64,000 nt of DNA from Leucobacter sp. Ag1 (GCF_000980875.1 NZ_LAYO01000106.1:42135-106134), one strand, 5' to 3'; counted from the stretch's first letter, positions 24,645-33,795 are shown. Numbers and translations: made by a program. Notes: generated from the letters alone by a model not told the origin.

Positions 24645-26981
24645 ATGGTGGTTCGCGCGCTGCGGTCGGTGATCGACGACCTCTTCGGCGACCATCGGGC
24701 GCTGGTCCGCGGAGACGGATGGGCGATGACCTCCGTGCTGCGGTCGATCCGCCGCGTCGCGCTGCTCGTCGCAGCCGGGTGGCAGCTCGTGATGCTGCTC
24801 GCCTCGGTCGCCACGCTCGGGCCCGCGGCCTGGCCGCTCGTGCTCGCGCAGCTCGTGCTGGCCGCGACCGCGCTGATCGCCCTGAAACGGCGGATCCCCG
24901 CCTTCCTGATCCCGCTCGGCATGATGGGCATCGGGCTCTGGAGCTACCTGGCCAGCGGCGACCTCGATTCCGCGCTGGTGTTCGCCGCGTGCTGGGAGAT
25001 CGACTTCGCCAGCTGCCTCATGGGACTGCTGGTGCTGCACCGGATCTCGATCGCCCTCGTCGTGGTCCCCGCCGTGGCGACGACCGCGACGGTGCTGCTG
25101 GCCCTGCCCGCCTGGGGCGCGCAGCTGCCCGTCGCGATCATCGTGACCCAGAGCTCGATCATCCTCGCGATGCGGGCGGGGCTGCCGTGGCTGCTCCGGC
25201 TCGCGGCCGAGACCGACGCCGTCACCGCGCGGGCCGAGACCGCATCGCTGCGCATCGAGACGATCCGCCGCACGAGCGCGCGGCTCGCGGAGGAGTCGCG
25301 CACCCTGCACGACACGGCGATCAACACCCTCGGCGCGGTGGCCAACGGCGGCGCGGGCGTCGCGGATCCCGAGCGGGTGCGTGCGCAGTGCGCTCGCGAC
25401 ATCGACCTGCTGCGGGCGCTGCGCGGCGAGCGGGCGCCGAGCGGACCGGTGCGGTTGCGCATGCTCTTCGACCACGTCGCCTTGCCCGTGCATCGTGCCG
25501 GGCTCGACGACGAGGACCTCGAACGGATCGAGGGACGGCTCGGCCCGGAGCGGGTGCGCGCCGTCGTCGCGTGCGCGCGGGAGGCGGCGACGAACGCGGC
25601 CAAGCACTCCGGCGCGGATCGGGTCGAGATCCTGCTGGCCGAGGACGCCGGGCAGTTGCGCGTCGTCGTGCGGGACTCGGGCCGCGGGTTCGACGGCGCG
25701 GTCCCGGAGGGACGGGGGATCGCGTCGTCGATCCTCGCGCGGGCGGACGCGGCGGGTTTCTCGGCCGCGGTGACGAGCCGACCCGGTGCGGGCACCGCGG
25801 TCGAGCTGCGCGTTCCGATCCGCTCGGCGGCTGCCGGGCAGGGTCCCGAGCTGGAGCGGGGGATCGGAGCTCCGGCGTGGAGCGGGAACGACGTCGACGC
25901 GTCCGTCTCGGCGCTGCACGGTCGCGCCGGGGATCTCTGGGCGCTCGGCGTCACCGCGATCAGCGTCGTGCTGACCCTCGGCGGCGGAACCAACCGATTC
26001 CTCGCGCTCTTCCCGATGCTCGGTGTCATGCTGCTCGCCTGGGCGGTGTCGCGGTCGGCCGTGCTCAGACGGGCACCCGCCGTGCTGAGCGCGATCCTGA
26101 TCGCCTGCACCTGCGCGGTGTTCTTCCTGTCCGCTGCGGCGACGGCCTTCGGATCGGCGGGCGCGGTCAATTGGCAGGCGCTCGCTCCGACCGGCGCGTT
26201 CGTGCTGCTGCTCTCGCTCGACGCGGGTCGCACGGCCCGGTTCCTCGGCGCGGCCGCCTGGATCCTCCTCGCCTGCGGAACCGCGGTGATCGCCTGGCGG
26301 ATCTCGCCGACGGCGGCGCAGATCACCGTGATCGCGGCGCTCGTCGGACTCGGATTCGTCGTGGTCTGGGAGACGTTCCGCGCCCGGGTCGGACGGCTCG
26401 CCGAGCAGGCCGAACGGGCCCGGCAGCGGGTGCTCGAGGCCGAGCTGCGTGCCGAGCTCGACGCCGCGGCGCAGGCCGACCACCGGCGCTGGACCGACGC
26501 CGGGCTCGACGCCTCGGTCGAGCTGCTGCGCGCCATCGCCGCGGGGGAACGCGAGCCATCCGATCCCGCGCTTCGGCTCGCGTGCGCGGCGGAGGAACGC
26601 TACCTGCGGCAGCTCGTGCAGCTCAGCCCCGAGCTCGTGCACCTGAGCCGATCCCTCGTGTCGGCCATCCGGCTCGCACGCGAGCGGGCGGTCGACTTCT
26701 CGCTGCGGATCGGCGCGACCGACACGGGCGACGAGGAGGCCGCGCGCGACATCGCCGGCACCGTGCTCGGCGGCCTGCGCACCGCGCCGCGGGGGTCCGC
26801 GCTGTCGGCATCCCTCTTCCCCGTCGGCGCAGCGCTGCAGCTCACGCTGATCGGCCCGGGGATCGCGCCGCAGCGGCCGCTCGGGCCGGGGGAGCGCCAC
26901 GAACGGGTCGGGGACCTCGAACTGCTGGAACTGAGCTACGCGCGCGACACCGTCGCCGCGGGGAGAACGGAGGAATCATGA
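24645..26981 (+). CDS. two-domain sensor protein with NarL-type histidine kinase core
   Basis: A 778-residue membrane protein. The first half has about five helices (30-195), a dimerisation segment with LHDTAINTL containing the likely phospho-His, and an HATPase_c domain (REAATNAAKHSGADRVEILL, then RDSGRGFDGAVPEGRGIASS and GAGTAVELRVP). The second half repeats the plan: about five more helices, a coiled coil (GRLAEQAERARQRVLEAELR) and a kinase-like region lacking clear N and G boxes. It looks like a duplicated sensor with one degenerate copy. ATG 24645 follows GCAGGGGG; the longer upstream frame overlaps no conserved region. The stop overlaps the response-regulator start by four bases. Confidence 0.85.
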   Translation: MVVRALRSVIDDLFGDHRALVRGDGWAMTSVLRSIRRVALLVAAGWQLVMLLASVATLGPAAWPLVLAQLVLAATALIALKRRIPAFLIPLGMMGIGLWSYLASGDLDSALVFAACWEIDFASCLMGLLVLHRISIALVVVPAVATTATVLLALPAWGAQLPVAIIVTQSSIILAMRAGLPWLLRLAAETDAVTARAETASLRIETIRRTSARLAEESRTLHDTAINTLGAVANGGAGVADPERVRAQCARDIDLLRALRGERAPSGPVRLRMLFDHVALPVHRAGLDDEDLERIEGRLGPERVRAVVACAREAATNAAKHSGADRVEILLAEDAGQLRVVVRDSGRGFDGAVPEGRGIASSILARADAAGFSAAVTSRPGAGTAVELRVPIRSAAAGQGPELERGIGAPAWSGNDVDASVSALHGRAGDLWALGVTAISVVLTLGGGTNRFLALFPMLGVMLLAWAVSRSAVLRRAPAVLSAILIACTCAVFFLSAAATAFGSAGAVNWQALAPTGAFVLLLSLDAGRTARFLGAAAWILLACGTAVIAWRISPTAAQITVIAALVGLGFVVVWETFRARVGRLAEQAERARQRVLEAELRAELDAAAQADHRRWTDAGLDASVELLRAIAAGEREPSDPALRLACAAEERYLRQLVQLSPELVHLSRSLVSAIRLARERAVDFSLRIGATDTGDEEAARDIAGTVLGGLRTAPRGSALSASLFPVGAALQLTLIGPGIAPQRPLGPGERHERVGDLELLELSYARDTVAAGRTEES

Positions 26982-27688
26982 CGTCGACGGGATCCGCGGT
27001 GTGCCGCGTCGCGATCGTCGAGGACCACGCGCTGCAGCGGGCCCGCACCGAAGAACTGCTCGGCCGGGACGGCGAATTCGAGGTGGTGTTCAGCGGCACG
27101 ACCGCGCCGGACTTCGTGGCCTGGGCCCGATCCGTGCCCCGCGAGCGGCGCCCCCACCTGCTGGTGCTCGACCTGATGGTGGATCGGGAGCCGAGCGTCG
27201 ACGTCGAACTCGTCGCGTCACTGCTCGCCGCAGGCCTCCGGATCGTCGTGCTGTCGGCGCTCGCCTCGCCGCCGCTCGTGCGCGGCATCGTGCGCGCCGG
27301 AGTCTCGGGCATCGTCGGCAAGCGCGACAGCGAGGCCGACATCCTCGCCGCGATCCGGGCGGTGCTGCGCGGCGACGAGTGGATGACGCCCGAGCTGGCG
27401 TCGGTGATCGCCGGCGACCCCGAACGGCCGAGCCTCAGCGTGCAGGAGGAACGCGCCCTCGTGCTCTACGCCTCGGGACTCACGGTCGACCAGGTGGGCG
27501 AGGCCATGAACATTGGGCGGGAGACCGCCAAGCAGTACCTCGACCGAGTGCGCAAGAAGTACGCGTCGGTCGGCATCGCCGTGAGCTCGAAGCTCGACTT
27601 CGGCCGCATCGCCTGGGTCGAGGGGTACCTGGATCCGGGGTTCCCGGCTGCGGCCGGACTGGAGCCGCGGACCTCGACCGAGAACTGA
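26978..27688 (+). CDS. LuxR/NarL-type response regulator
   Basis: A 236-residue response regulator. The receiver domain begins CRVAIVEDHALQRARTEELL, has the phospho-acceptor Asp in LLVLDLMVD, and IVVLSALASPPLVRGIVRAG and GIVGKRDSEADILAAI with the conserved Lys. The C-terminal helix-turn-helix is LSVQEERALVLYASGLTVDQ followed by VGEAMNIGRETAKQYLDRVR. ATG 26978 overlaps the sensor stop (ATGA), so the pair is translationally coupled. The obvious regulatory target nearby is the upstream thioester surface protein or the downstream permease, but nothing in the sequence proves it. Confidence 0.92.
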   Translation: MTSTGSAVCRVAIVEDHALQRARTEELLGRDGEFEVVFSGTTAPDFVAWARSVPRERRPHLLVLDLMVDREPSVDVELVASLLAAGLRIVVLSALASPPLVRGIVRAGVSGIVGKRDSEADILAAIRAVLRGDEWMTPELASVIAGDPERPSLSVQEERALVLYASGLTVDQVGEAMNIGRETAKQYLDRVRKKYASVGIAVSSKLDFGRIAWVEGYLDPGFPAAAGLEPRTSTEN

Positions 27689-27852
27689 TCGGTCGCCTCG
27701 ACGATCCGTTCCGCAATGATCGGGCCCGCAGGCCGAACGCTCTCGCACACCGTCTGCACCCCGGCGCATCTTCGGGCCGTTCGGCTCGAGCGGACGACTG
27801 CCGTGCGGTTCCGGTCGTCGACGTTCCGGCGGGAGGCGCAGCTCATCACGGG

Positions 27853-29022
27853 ATGAGGGTGCACGATGGTCTGGTGAAGATGCTCTGGATCGGCGGCCTC
27901 CTGGTGCTCGCGGGGGCGGTCGCCTGGGCGACCGGTGTCGTCTCCGGTCCCATCGTCGCCGATACGGTGGAACGTGCCTGGCCGGTTCTGGTGTTCGTCA
28001 TCGCGATCACGGTGGTGGCCGAGCTCGCCGCCGCGGCCGGGGTCTTCGAAGCCGCAGCCGCGCGGCTCGGAGCCGCCGCGCGAGGGAGCGTGCTCGCTCT
28101 CTGGCTGCTCGTCGTGCTGCTCGCGGTCGTCTGCACGGCTTTTCTCTCGCTCGACACCACCGCAGTTCTCCTCACGCCCGTGGTGCTGTCGTTGGCGAGA
28201 ACCCTGGGCATCGCGCCGCTGCCCTTCGCGATCACCACGGTCTGGCTCGCGAACACCGCGTCTTTGGCATTGCCCGTGTCGAACCTGACCAACCTCCTGG
28301 CGGCCGGTCGGCTCGATCTCCACGGGAGCGGCGACTTCGTCGGGCTGCTGGGCTTGCCCGCACTGTGCGCGATCGCCGCCACCGCGGTCCTGCTCTGGAC
28401 GCTCAACCGCGGCGGCCTGCGCGGCCGATACTCGGTTCCTCGAACGCGTCGCGTCGTCGACCGTCCGCTGCTGCTGCTGAGCAGCGCGATCGTCGTCGTG
28501 CTGATCCCCTTCCTCGTGCTCGCTCCCGCACCCTGGGTGCCCGCCCTGTGCGCGGCGTCCGCTCTCGTCCTGCTGTTCCGGATTCGCAGGCCGGCTGCGC
28601 TTCGCCCGGGTCTGGTCCCCTGGCCGTTGCTCGTCTTCGCCTCCGGGCTGTTCCTGATGGCCGGAGTGATCGAAGCCTCCGGTGCGCTGGCCTGGCTCGG
28701 TCCTGCGCTCGGCTCAGGTCCGGGGAACGTCTGGGGGTTCGCCGGCACCGGTGTCATCGGGGCGAACGCGATCAACAATCTTCCGGCCTACCTCCTCTTG
28801 GAGCCGGCGGCATCGAACCGCTCCTCCCTCGCGGCCCTCCTCATCGGAGTCAACGTCGGGCCCCTCATCACTCCGTGGGCCTCGTTGGCGACGCTGCTGT
28901 GGCATCAACGGCTCATCGCCGACGGCGTCGTATTCTCCTGGGCGCAGTACGTGCGCTGGGGAGTGATCGCGGCGCCGCTCGTAACCGCCGCAGCGGTCCT
29001 TCCGCTGTTCCTGGCCGGCTGA
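27853..29022 (+). CDS. SLC13/ArsB-like anion permease
   Basis: A 389-residue membrane protein with 10-12 helices. RAWPVLVFVIAITVVAELAA, LDTTAVLLTPVVLSLAR and ANTASLALPVSNLTNLLAAG match the first half of arsenite-permease/NhaD-like proteins, and GANAINNLPAYLLLEP with GVNVGPLITPWASLATLLWH matches the second half repeat. It likely moves an anion or Na+/H+. ATG 27853 has GGAGG too far away, so GTG 27874 or ATG 27880 could be the true start. No arsenic regulator or reductase lies nearby, so the arsenic role is not supported. A terminator follows the stop. Confidence 0.85.
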   Translation: MRVHDGLVKMLWIGGLLVLAGAVAWATGVVSGPIVADTVERAWPVLVFVIAITVVAELAAAAGVFEAAAARLGAAARGSVLALWLLVVLLAVVCTAFLSLDTTAVLLTPVVLSLARTLGIAPLPFAITTVWLANTASLALPVSNLTNLLAAGRLDLHGSGDFVGLLGLPALCAIAATAVLLWTLNRGGLRGRYSVPRTRRVVDRPLLLLSSAIVVVLIPFLVLAPAPWVPALCAASALVLLFRIRRPAALRPGLVPWPLLVFASGLFLMAGVIEASGALAWLGPALGSGPGNVWGFAGTGVIGANAINNLPAYLLLEPAASNRSSLAALLIGVNVGPLITPWASLATLLWHQRLIADGVVFSWAQYVRWGVIAAPLVTAAAVLPLFLAG

Positions 29023-29023
29023 T

Positions 29024-29053
29024 CGGGAGGGACGCCTCGAGACGTCCCTCCCG
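29024..29053. terminator. terminator between convergent permease and ABC import operon
   Basis: CGGGAGGGACG pairs with CGTCCCTCCCG around an 8-base loop, two bases after the permease stop and 18 bases before the stop of the convergent binding-protein gene. Confidence 0.75.
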
Positions 29054-29070
29054 GCGCGGATCCCCTCGAT

Positions 29071-30114
29071 CTACCGGCCGCTGAACTTCTGCGGGTAGAG
29101 CCCGGCCGCGATCCGCTGCACCGCATCGATGTTGCCCAGCGTGCCGGGGAACGTGTCGCTGAACGGGATCGAGATGAGGCGGTCGTTCTTCACCGCGGGC
29201 ATGTCGGGGAAGGTCTTCCGCAGGTACTCCCGCGTCGCGCGCTCGTGCGCGTCGTCCGTCACCGCGAACACGAGCGCGTCCGGGCGCTTGGCCGCGAGCG
29301 CCTCCGGGGTGATCTGGGCGGCGAAGAAGTCGGCGAATGCGGGATCCTTCGGGCCGTAGAGGTTCTCGGCGCCGGCGAGGCGCATGATGTCGTGCTCGAC
29401 GCCGGCTCCGATCGCGGACAGCGAGGTCCCGTCGACGTAGACCTGCGCCGCCTTCGGCTTCGGCTCGCCGTCGATGGTCCGACGTACCTCGGCGAGATCC
29501 TGTTTCGCCCGGTCGGTGAGGCGAGCCGCTGCATCCTCGGCCCGGAAGATCCGGCCCAGGTTCTGCAGGTCGACGAAGAGGTCGTCGACGGTTCCGGTCA
29601 TGCGGCGGTCGAAGCACCCTCCGGTGGCGACGTAGGCCGTGGCGCCGGCGGCGGTCAGCTGGTCGATGCTGGCGAATCCTTTCTCCGCGGTGAACTCGTA
29701 GGTGGTCGGCGAGTAGACGAAGTCCGGCGCTACTGCGAGCAGATCTTCGCGGCTCGGCGGGGACGCCTCGCCGATCACGGGGATCTCCGTCGCGAGCTTC
29801 GCGACGTCGCCGGGGAGGGCGAGCGAGGTGGTCTGCGCCTGGCCGACCATGCGGTCGGCGACGCCGAGGCGGAGCAGCAGTTCCGTCTGCGACGGGTGGA
29901 GGCCGACCACGGCCTTCGGCGTGCTCGGCACGGTGAGGTCCCGACCGCAGTTCTCGAGCGAGACCGGGCCCGTGTTCGTCCGGGCCTGCGGCTTGTCGTT
30001 CGCCACCGCGGTGCCGCAGCCGACGAGAGCGAGGGCGAGCACCGATGCCGATACCGCGAGCGGGATCCGGGCTCGGACCGCTCGTGATCGCGGGGTGGTG
30101 ATGCGCTGGTGCAT
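29071..30114 (-). CDS. FecB/BtuF-type ABC transporter substrate-binding lipoprotein
   Basis: A 347-residue lipoprotein. The signal peptide IPLAVSASVLALALVGCG gives a lipobox ending in Cys. The mature part starts with GPVSLENCGRDLTVPSTPKA and VVGLHPSQTELLLRLGVADR, the usual opening of class III binding proteins for iron-siderophores, B12 and related chelates, and continues with LLAVAPDFVYSPTTYEF and TDDAHERATREYLRKTFPDM. It should bind a metal chelate outside the membrane for the adjacent FecCD/ATPase pair. It is the last gene of the leftward operon facing the YcaO cluster. Some relatives are annotated as F420-0 transporters, so the ligand is open. Confidence 0.9.
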   Translation of the reverse strand: MHQRITTPRSRAVRARIPLAVSASVLALALVGCGTAVANDKPQARTNTGPVSLENCGRDLTVPSTPKAVVGLHPSQTELLLRLGVADRMVGQAQTTSLALPGDVAKLATEIPVIGEASPPSREDLLAVAPDFVYSPTTYEFTAEKGFASIDQLTAAGATAYVATGGCFDRRMTGTVDDLFVDLQNLGRIFRAEDAAARLTDRAKQDLAEVRRTIDGEPKPKAAQVYVDGTSLSAIGAGVEHDIMRLAGAENLYGPKDPAFADFFAAQITPEALAAKRPDALVFAVTDDAHERATREYLRKTFPDMPAVKNDRLISIPFSDTFPGTLGNIDAVQRIAAGLYPQKFSGR

Positions 30115-30126
30115 GGTTCTCCTTGA

Positions 30127-30927
30127 TTATTCGTGCGCGGGTGCGCGGGTGGGGGCGGGTTCGGCGAGCGGCCGGAACCTCAGGAAGCGGTGGCCGGAGG
30201 CATCCTCCGTCGACGGGCGCGGATCGACCCCGAAGACCTCACGGACGAGGGGTGCGCTGAGGACATCGCCCGGGGAGCCGAACGCGCGCACTCGGCCCTC
30301 GTGGAGCACGGCGACGTCGTCGCAGAAGTCGGCGGCGAGCGCGAGGTCGTGCAGTGCGGCGACGACGGTGATGCCGAGTCCGCCGACGAGTCGCATGATC
30401 TCGAGCTGGTGGGTGATGTCGAGGTGGTTGGTCGGTTCGTCGAGCACGAGGATCCGTCCGTCCTGCGCGAGTGCTCGCGCGAGCATCGCCCGCTGGCGTT
30501 GACCGCCGGACAGTTGCCGGAGCAGCCGCTCCGCGTGCGCTTCGAGGCCGACGGTTCGCAGCGCGCGATCGACGGCGAGCCGATCGATCGCGCGGTCCGG
30601 TGCGAACGCCGCCTGGTGCGGTGCGCGACCGACCATGACGGTTTCGCGCACGGTCAGGTCGAACTCGGACGGCGCGTCCTGGAGCATGACGGCGACCGTC
30701 CTGGCGAGCTGCCGGGGCGGGATCCTCACGACGTCGGCGCCGTCGATGGTGACGCGGCCCCGCGTGGGCCGGCGGGCGCCGAAGACGGTGCGCAGCAGCG
30801 TCGACTTCCCGCTGCCGTTCGGTCCGATCAGTGCGGTGACCCGGCCGGGTCGGATCCGCAGGTCGACGCCCGTCAGGACGGGGCGTCCGCCGAGGTCGAC
30901 GCGGAGGCCGTGGAACTCGATGCTCAT
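30127..30927 (-). CDS. FecE/BtuD-type ABC transporter ATP-binding protein
   Basis: A 266-residue ATPase: Walker A GPNGSGKSTLL, Q-loop VMLQDAPSEFDLTVRE, signature LSGGQRQRAMLARALAQD, Walker B ILVLDEPTNHLD and the H-loop in VVAALHDLALAADFCDD. It powers the permease encoded just upstream; its ATG overlaps the permease stop (ATGA, 30924-30927). The binding protein follows 12 bases after its stop. The set is a complete metal-chelate importer. Confidence 0.95.
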   Translation of the reverse strand: MSIEFHGLRVDLGGRPVLTGVDLRIRPGRVTALIGPNGSGKSTLLRTVFGARRPTRGRVTIDGADVVRIPPRQLARTVAVMLQDAPSEFDLTVRETVMVGRAPHQAAFAPDRAIDRLAVDRALRTVGLEAHAERLLRQLSGGQRQRAMLARALAQDGRILVLDEPTNHLDITHQLEIMRLVGGLGITVVAALHDLALAADFCDDVAVLHEGRVRAFGSPGDVLSAPLVREVFGVDPRPSTEDASGHRFLRFRPLAEPAPTRAPAHE

Positions 30928-31988
30928 CGGTCGAACCCCGCTCGTTCGCCGCCGCGGCGCATCAGCCACAGGAAGAAGGGGGCGCCGACGAAGGCCGTGA
31001 GGATCCCGAGGGGGATCTCGGTCGGCACGGCGACGGTACGGGCGAGCAGGTCGGCGATCATCAGGAACAGTGCTCCGGCGAGCACGGTCACCGGCAGCAT
31101 CCTGCGGTGGTCGGAACCGACGAGCATGCGCGCGGCATGGGGGACGACGAGCCCGACGAAGCCGATGCCGCCGCTCACCGCGACCACCACTCCGGTGAGC
31201 AGGGAGGCGATGACGAGCAGGAGCGCCCGGAGCCGGGTGGTGCGCACCCCGACGGCCAGCGCGGATTCGTCGCCCGAGAGCAGCGCGTTCATCGGTCGGG
31301 CGAGCGCCAGTGCCGCTGCGCAGGACACCAGGAGGGCGACGGCGGGGATCGGCAACGACGACATGGTCGCGGCCGAGACGCTGCCGAGGAGGAAGAACAT
31401 GATGCTCACGACGTTCTGCGCGTCCGTCGTGAGCGTGAGGTAGCTCGTGACGGCGCTGAGGAGGGACCCGAGCGCGACGCCGGCGAGGATCATCCGGGTG
31501 GGGGAGAGTTCGCCCCGACGGCGGGCGAGGAAGACCACGAGGATCCCGGCCAGCATCGCGCCGAGGAAGGCGGCGCCGCTGAGCCCGAGCCCCGCGGCCG
31601 CGGCGCTTCCACCGATGATGACGAGCACGGCGCCGACGCTCGCTCCGGAGGAGACGCCGAGGATGTAGGGCTCTGCGAGCGGATTGCGGACCACCACCTG
31701 CATGATCGCGCCGGCGAGTGCGAGGCCCGCCCCCGAGATGCCCGCGAGCAGGGCACGGGGCAACCGGAACTGCCAGACCGCCTGATCCTGAAGCGGGGTC
31801 AGCGACCCGTCGGTCATCCACGGCATCCCCGGGATGAGGTGCCCGATCACGAGCCGTGCAGCGTCGGCGAGCCCGACCTGCACCGTGCCGGTCGAACCCG
31901 AGACCACGAGGACGACGAGGATCCCGCAGGCCAGTGCGCTCAGCAGTGCGACCCGGCGGAACGCGCCGGTCCGGCGGCCGGCGGTCAT
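30924..31988 (-). CDS. FecCD-family ABC transporter permease
   Basis: A 354-residue permease with about ten helices. Family stretches include QFRLPRALLAGISGAGLALA, GAIMQVVVRNPLAEPYILGV, SSGASVGAVLVIIGG and GIGFVGLVVPHAARMLVGSD followed by HRRMLPVTVLAGALFLMIAD. These match FecCD/BtuC permeases that move siderophores, haem or cobalamin. ATG 31988 overlaps the stop of the preceding peptidase gene by four bases, so the peptidase and the importer are translationally coupled. Confidence 0.95.
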   Translation of the reverse strand: MTAGRRTGAFRRVALLSALACGILVVLVVSGSTGTVQVGLADAARLVIGHLIPGMPWMTDGSLTPLQDQAVWQFRLPRALLAGISGAGLALAGAIMQVVVRNPLAEPYILGVSSGASVGAVLVIIGGSAAAAGLGLSGAAFLGAMLAGILVVFLARRRGELSPTRMILAGVALGSLLSAVTSYLTLTTDAQNVVSIMFFLLGSVSAATMSSLPIPAVALLVSCAAALALARPMNALLSGDESALAVGVRTTRLRALLLVIASLLTGVVVAVSGGIGFVGLVVPHAARMLVGSDHRRMLPVTVLAGALFLMIADLLARTVAVPTEIPLGILTAFVGAPFFLWLMRRGGERAGFDR

Positions 31989-33730
31989 GCGCCGGCCATC
32001 CCGGTCGTGCGCGCCGCGAACGAGAGGATCCGGGACCCGATGGCGTGCAGAGCATCCAAGTGGTTGATCCCGTGACCGGCGTCCCCTGCTTCCCAGAGCT
32101 CCGCCCGACCGCCGCGATCGCGCAGGGCGCCGATGACGCGCCGGGTGTCGTCTGGCGCCACTCGGGTGTCCTCCGCGAGCACGATACCGAGGAACGCCGG
32201 GACGGGCTGACCGGGTCGCAGGCTCCTCGCGCGTTCGAGCGGCGAGAGGCGTCGTAGCCGTTCGCGGCTCTCGTCGGTCCCGTCGTCGCCGAACTCGTCG
32301 CGCCACAGGTGCCCGAGCGGGTGGGCGTCGAGGGCGAGCAGGTCCAGCGGCGCTGCGGTCGTCGCGATCCCCGCGAAGCTTCCGGGATGTTCGAGCCCGC
32401 AGGCTGCCGCGATGCATCCGCCGTGGGACGCGCCCGCCAGCACCAGCAGCTCGGGGCGGGTGATGCCGGCCGCGCAGAGCCCCGCGGCCGCAGCGGCGAG
32501 ATCGTCGACGGCGCGCTGCTTCCGCGCCCCGCTTCCCGCCCACCACCACTCGTTCCCGCGCTCGCCACCGCCCCGGATCTGCGCGATCGCGTAGCCGCCC
32601 CCGTGGGCGACCCAGGCGGGGATCGTCGGCTCGAACGCGGGGAGGGCCGGCACGCCGAAGCCGCCGTAGCAGGTGAGGATCACGGGGATCGGATCGGTGC
32701 GGTCGCGCGGGAGGGCGAGGATCACCGTGATCTCGGCCCCGTCATCTGCGCGCACGGTCAGCGTCGAGGTGCGGGACCCGTCCTCGGAGACCGGCGCGAG
32801 CTCGGCGTTCGTGATCGGGGCGGTCGCCTCGGCCAGCGGGATCACGCGGGGCGGAAGGAGCGGGGCCTCGACGCGGACGACCGCTCCTTCGTCGGTCATC
32901 GCGATCCCCGTCGCGGCAACGGGACCGTGGCCGGCGACGACTTCGCGGACCTCGCGGAACGCTCCGTCGGACAGGCTCACGATGACACTGCGACCGTCGC
33001 GGACCCCGAGCGCGAGGATCCCGTCGCCGGAGGAGGCGAGGTCGGTGATCCGGAGCCCCGGTTCGTGCCAGCTCCACCGGTGCGCGCCGCGGCAGGAGAA
33101 GCGGTCGATGCCCCGGTCGTGCCAGACGACGAACCCCTCGGCGCAGATCGCCGTCCGGTGCACCGCGCCGTAGCGGCCGACCGATGCACCGGTGCTCCGG
33201 TCGATCAGTTCGGTCGGTCCGCCGTCCGGACGCCGGGCGAGCAGGCCCTTCGCGCCTCCGGGCAGCAGTCGGACGCGTTCCGCGCCGGCAACGGGCGTTC
33301 TCGCGATCCGGCCCGATGCGACGTCCAGCTCGACGATCGCGCGTTCCCGGCTCGCGGCGACCTCGAGGCGAGAGGAATCGGCGCTCCAGAGCACCGGGTC
33401 GTAGCGCACGCCGATGCGCTCGTGGAGACGGAGCTCCTTGCGCTCGACGTCGACGATCCCGAGCACGGCGTTCTCATCGGCGCGGCACGCCCACTCCACC
33501 GCGATCCGGCGCCGATCCGGCGACGGAGTGATGCGGAGCAGGTGGCCGTCCGGCTCGATGACGGTGGTGCCTTCGACGCGGTAGAGCCCGGTTCGGGGCC
33601 TCATCGGGCGGCGGCCGAGCACGAAACCGTCGACGGGGAGACCGGGGCGCTCGTGCGCTTCCCAGCCTCTGAGGGCGGTGTCGAGCGAGTCGGCGATCCG
33701 CGTCCGCGGAGGGGGCGATGAATCAGGCAT
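31985..33730 (-). CDS. prolyl-oligopeptidase family (S9) serine peptidase
   Basis: A 581-residue S9-type peptidase, shorter than classical prolyl oligopeptidase (about 700). The N-terminal two-thirds is a beta-propeller-like region (DGHLLRITPSPDRRRIAVEW and similar blades). The C-terminal hydrolase domain has VILTCYGGFGVPALPAFEPT, GGYAIAQIRGGGERGNEWW, the nucleophile motif LAGASHGGCIAAACGLEHPG and the His region EAGDAGHGINHLD. No signal peptide is visible, so it works in the cytoplasm. It is first in the operon that encodes the importer, which suggests that it cuts an imported peptide or processes the divergently encoded precursor. A TAGACT -10 (33738-33743) implies a leaderless message. Confidence 0.88.
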   Translation of the reverse strand: MPDSSPPPRTRIADSLDTALRGWEAHERPGLPVDGFVLGRRPMRPRTGLYRVEGTTVIEPDGHLLRITPSPDRRRIAVEWACRADENAVLGIVDVERKELRLHERIGVRYDPVLWSADSSRLEVAASRERAIVELDVASGRIARTPVAGAERVRLLPGGAKGLLARRPDGGPTELIDRSTGASVGRYGAVHRTAICAEGFVVWHDRGIDRFSCRGAHRWSWHEPGLRITDLASSGDGILALGVRDGRSVIVSLSDGAFREVREVVAGHGPVAATGIAMTDEGAVVRVEAPLLPPRVIPLAEATAPITNAELAPVSEDGSRTSTLTVRADDGAEITVILALPRDRTDPIPVILTCYGGFGVPALPAFEPTIPAWVAHGGGYAIAQIRGGGERGNEWWWAGSGARKQRAVDDLAAAAAGLCAAGITRPELLVLAGASHGGCIAAACGLEHPGSFAGIATTAAPLDLLALDAHPLGHLWRDEFGDDGTDESRERLRRLSPLERARSLRPGQPVPAFLGIVLAEDTRVAPDDTRRVIGALRDRGGRAELWEAGDAGHGINHLDALHAIGSRILSFAARTTGMAGA

Positions 33731-33746
33731 GTCGGCGAGTCTAGTA

Positions 33747-33766
33747 GATATTGAGAATCATTTTCA
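33747..33766. promoter_or_regulatory. Fur-family (Fur/Zur-like) operator between the two operons
   Basis: GATATTGAGAATCATTTTC (33747-33765) matches 16 of 19 positions of the classical Fur box, and TGAGAAT-C-ATTTTCA (33752-33766) fits the 7-1-7 actinobacterial Zur pattern TGAnAATnATTnTCA. It covers the spacer and -35 of the leftward promoter and lies just upstream of a TAGGGT -10-like hexamer (33769-33774) for the rightward operon, so one repressor could silence both. Confidence 0.8.
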
Positions 33767-33795
33767 TCTAGGGTGTGATCACTCGCCCGGCGAGT

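Noticed and set aside
24543..26900. 785-codon minus-strand frame opposite the sensor kinase
   Set aside because: Antisense shadow with an Arg/Asp/Gly-rich composition and no domain. The plus-strand kinase has clear motifs.
27853..29022. Arsenic resistance operon
   Set aside because: The permease resembles ArsB/SLC13, but no arsR, arsC or arsenite-binding motif is adjacent.
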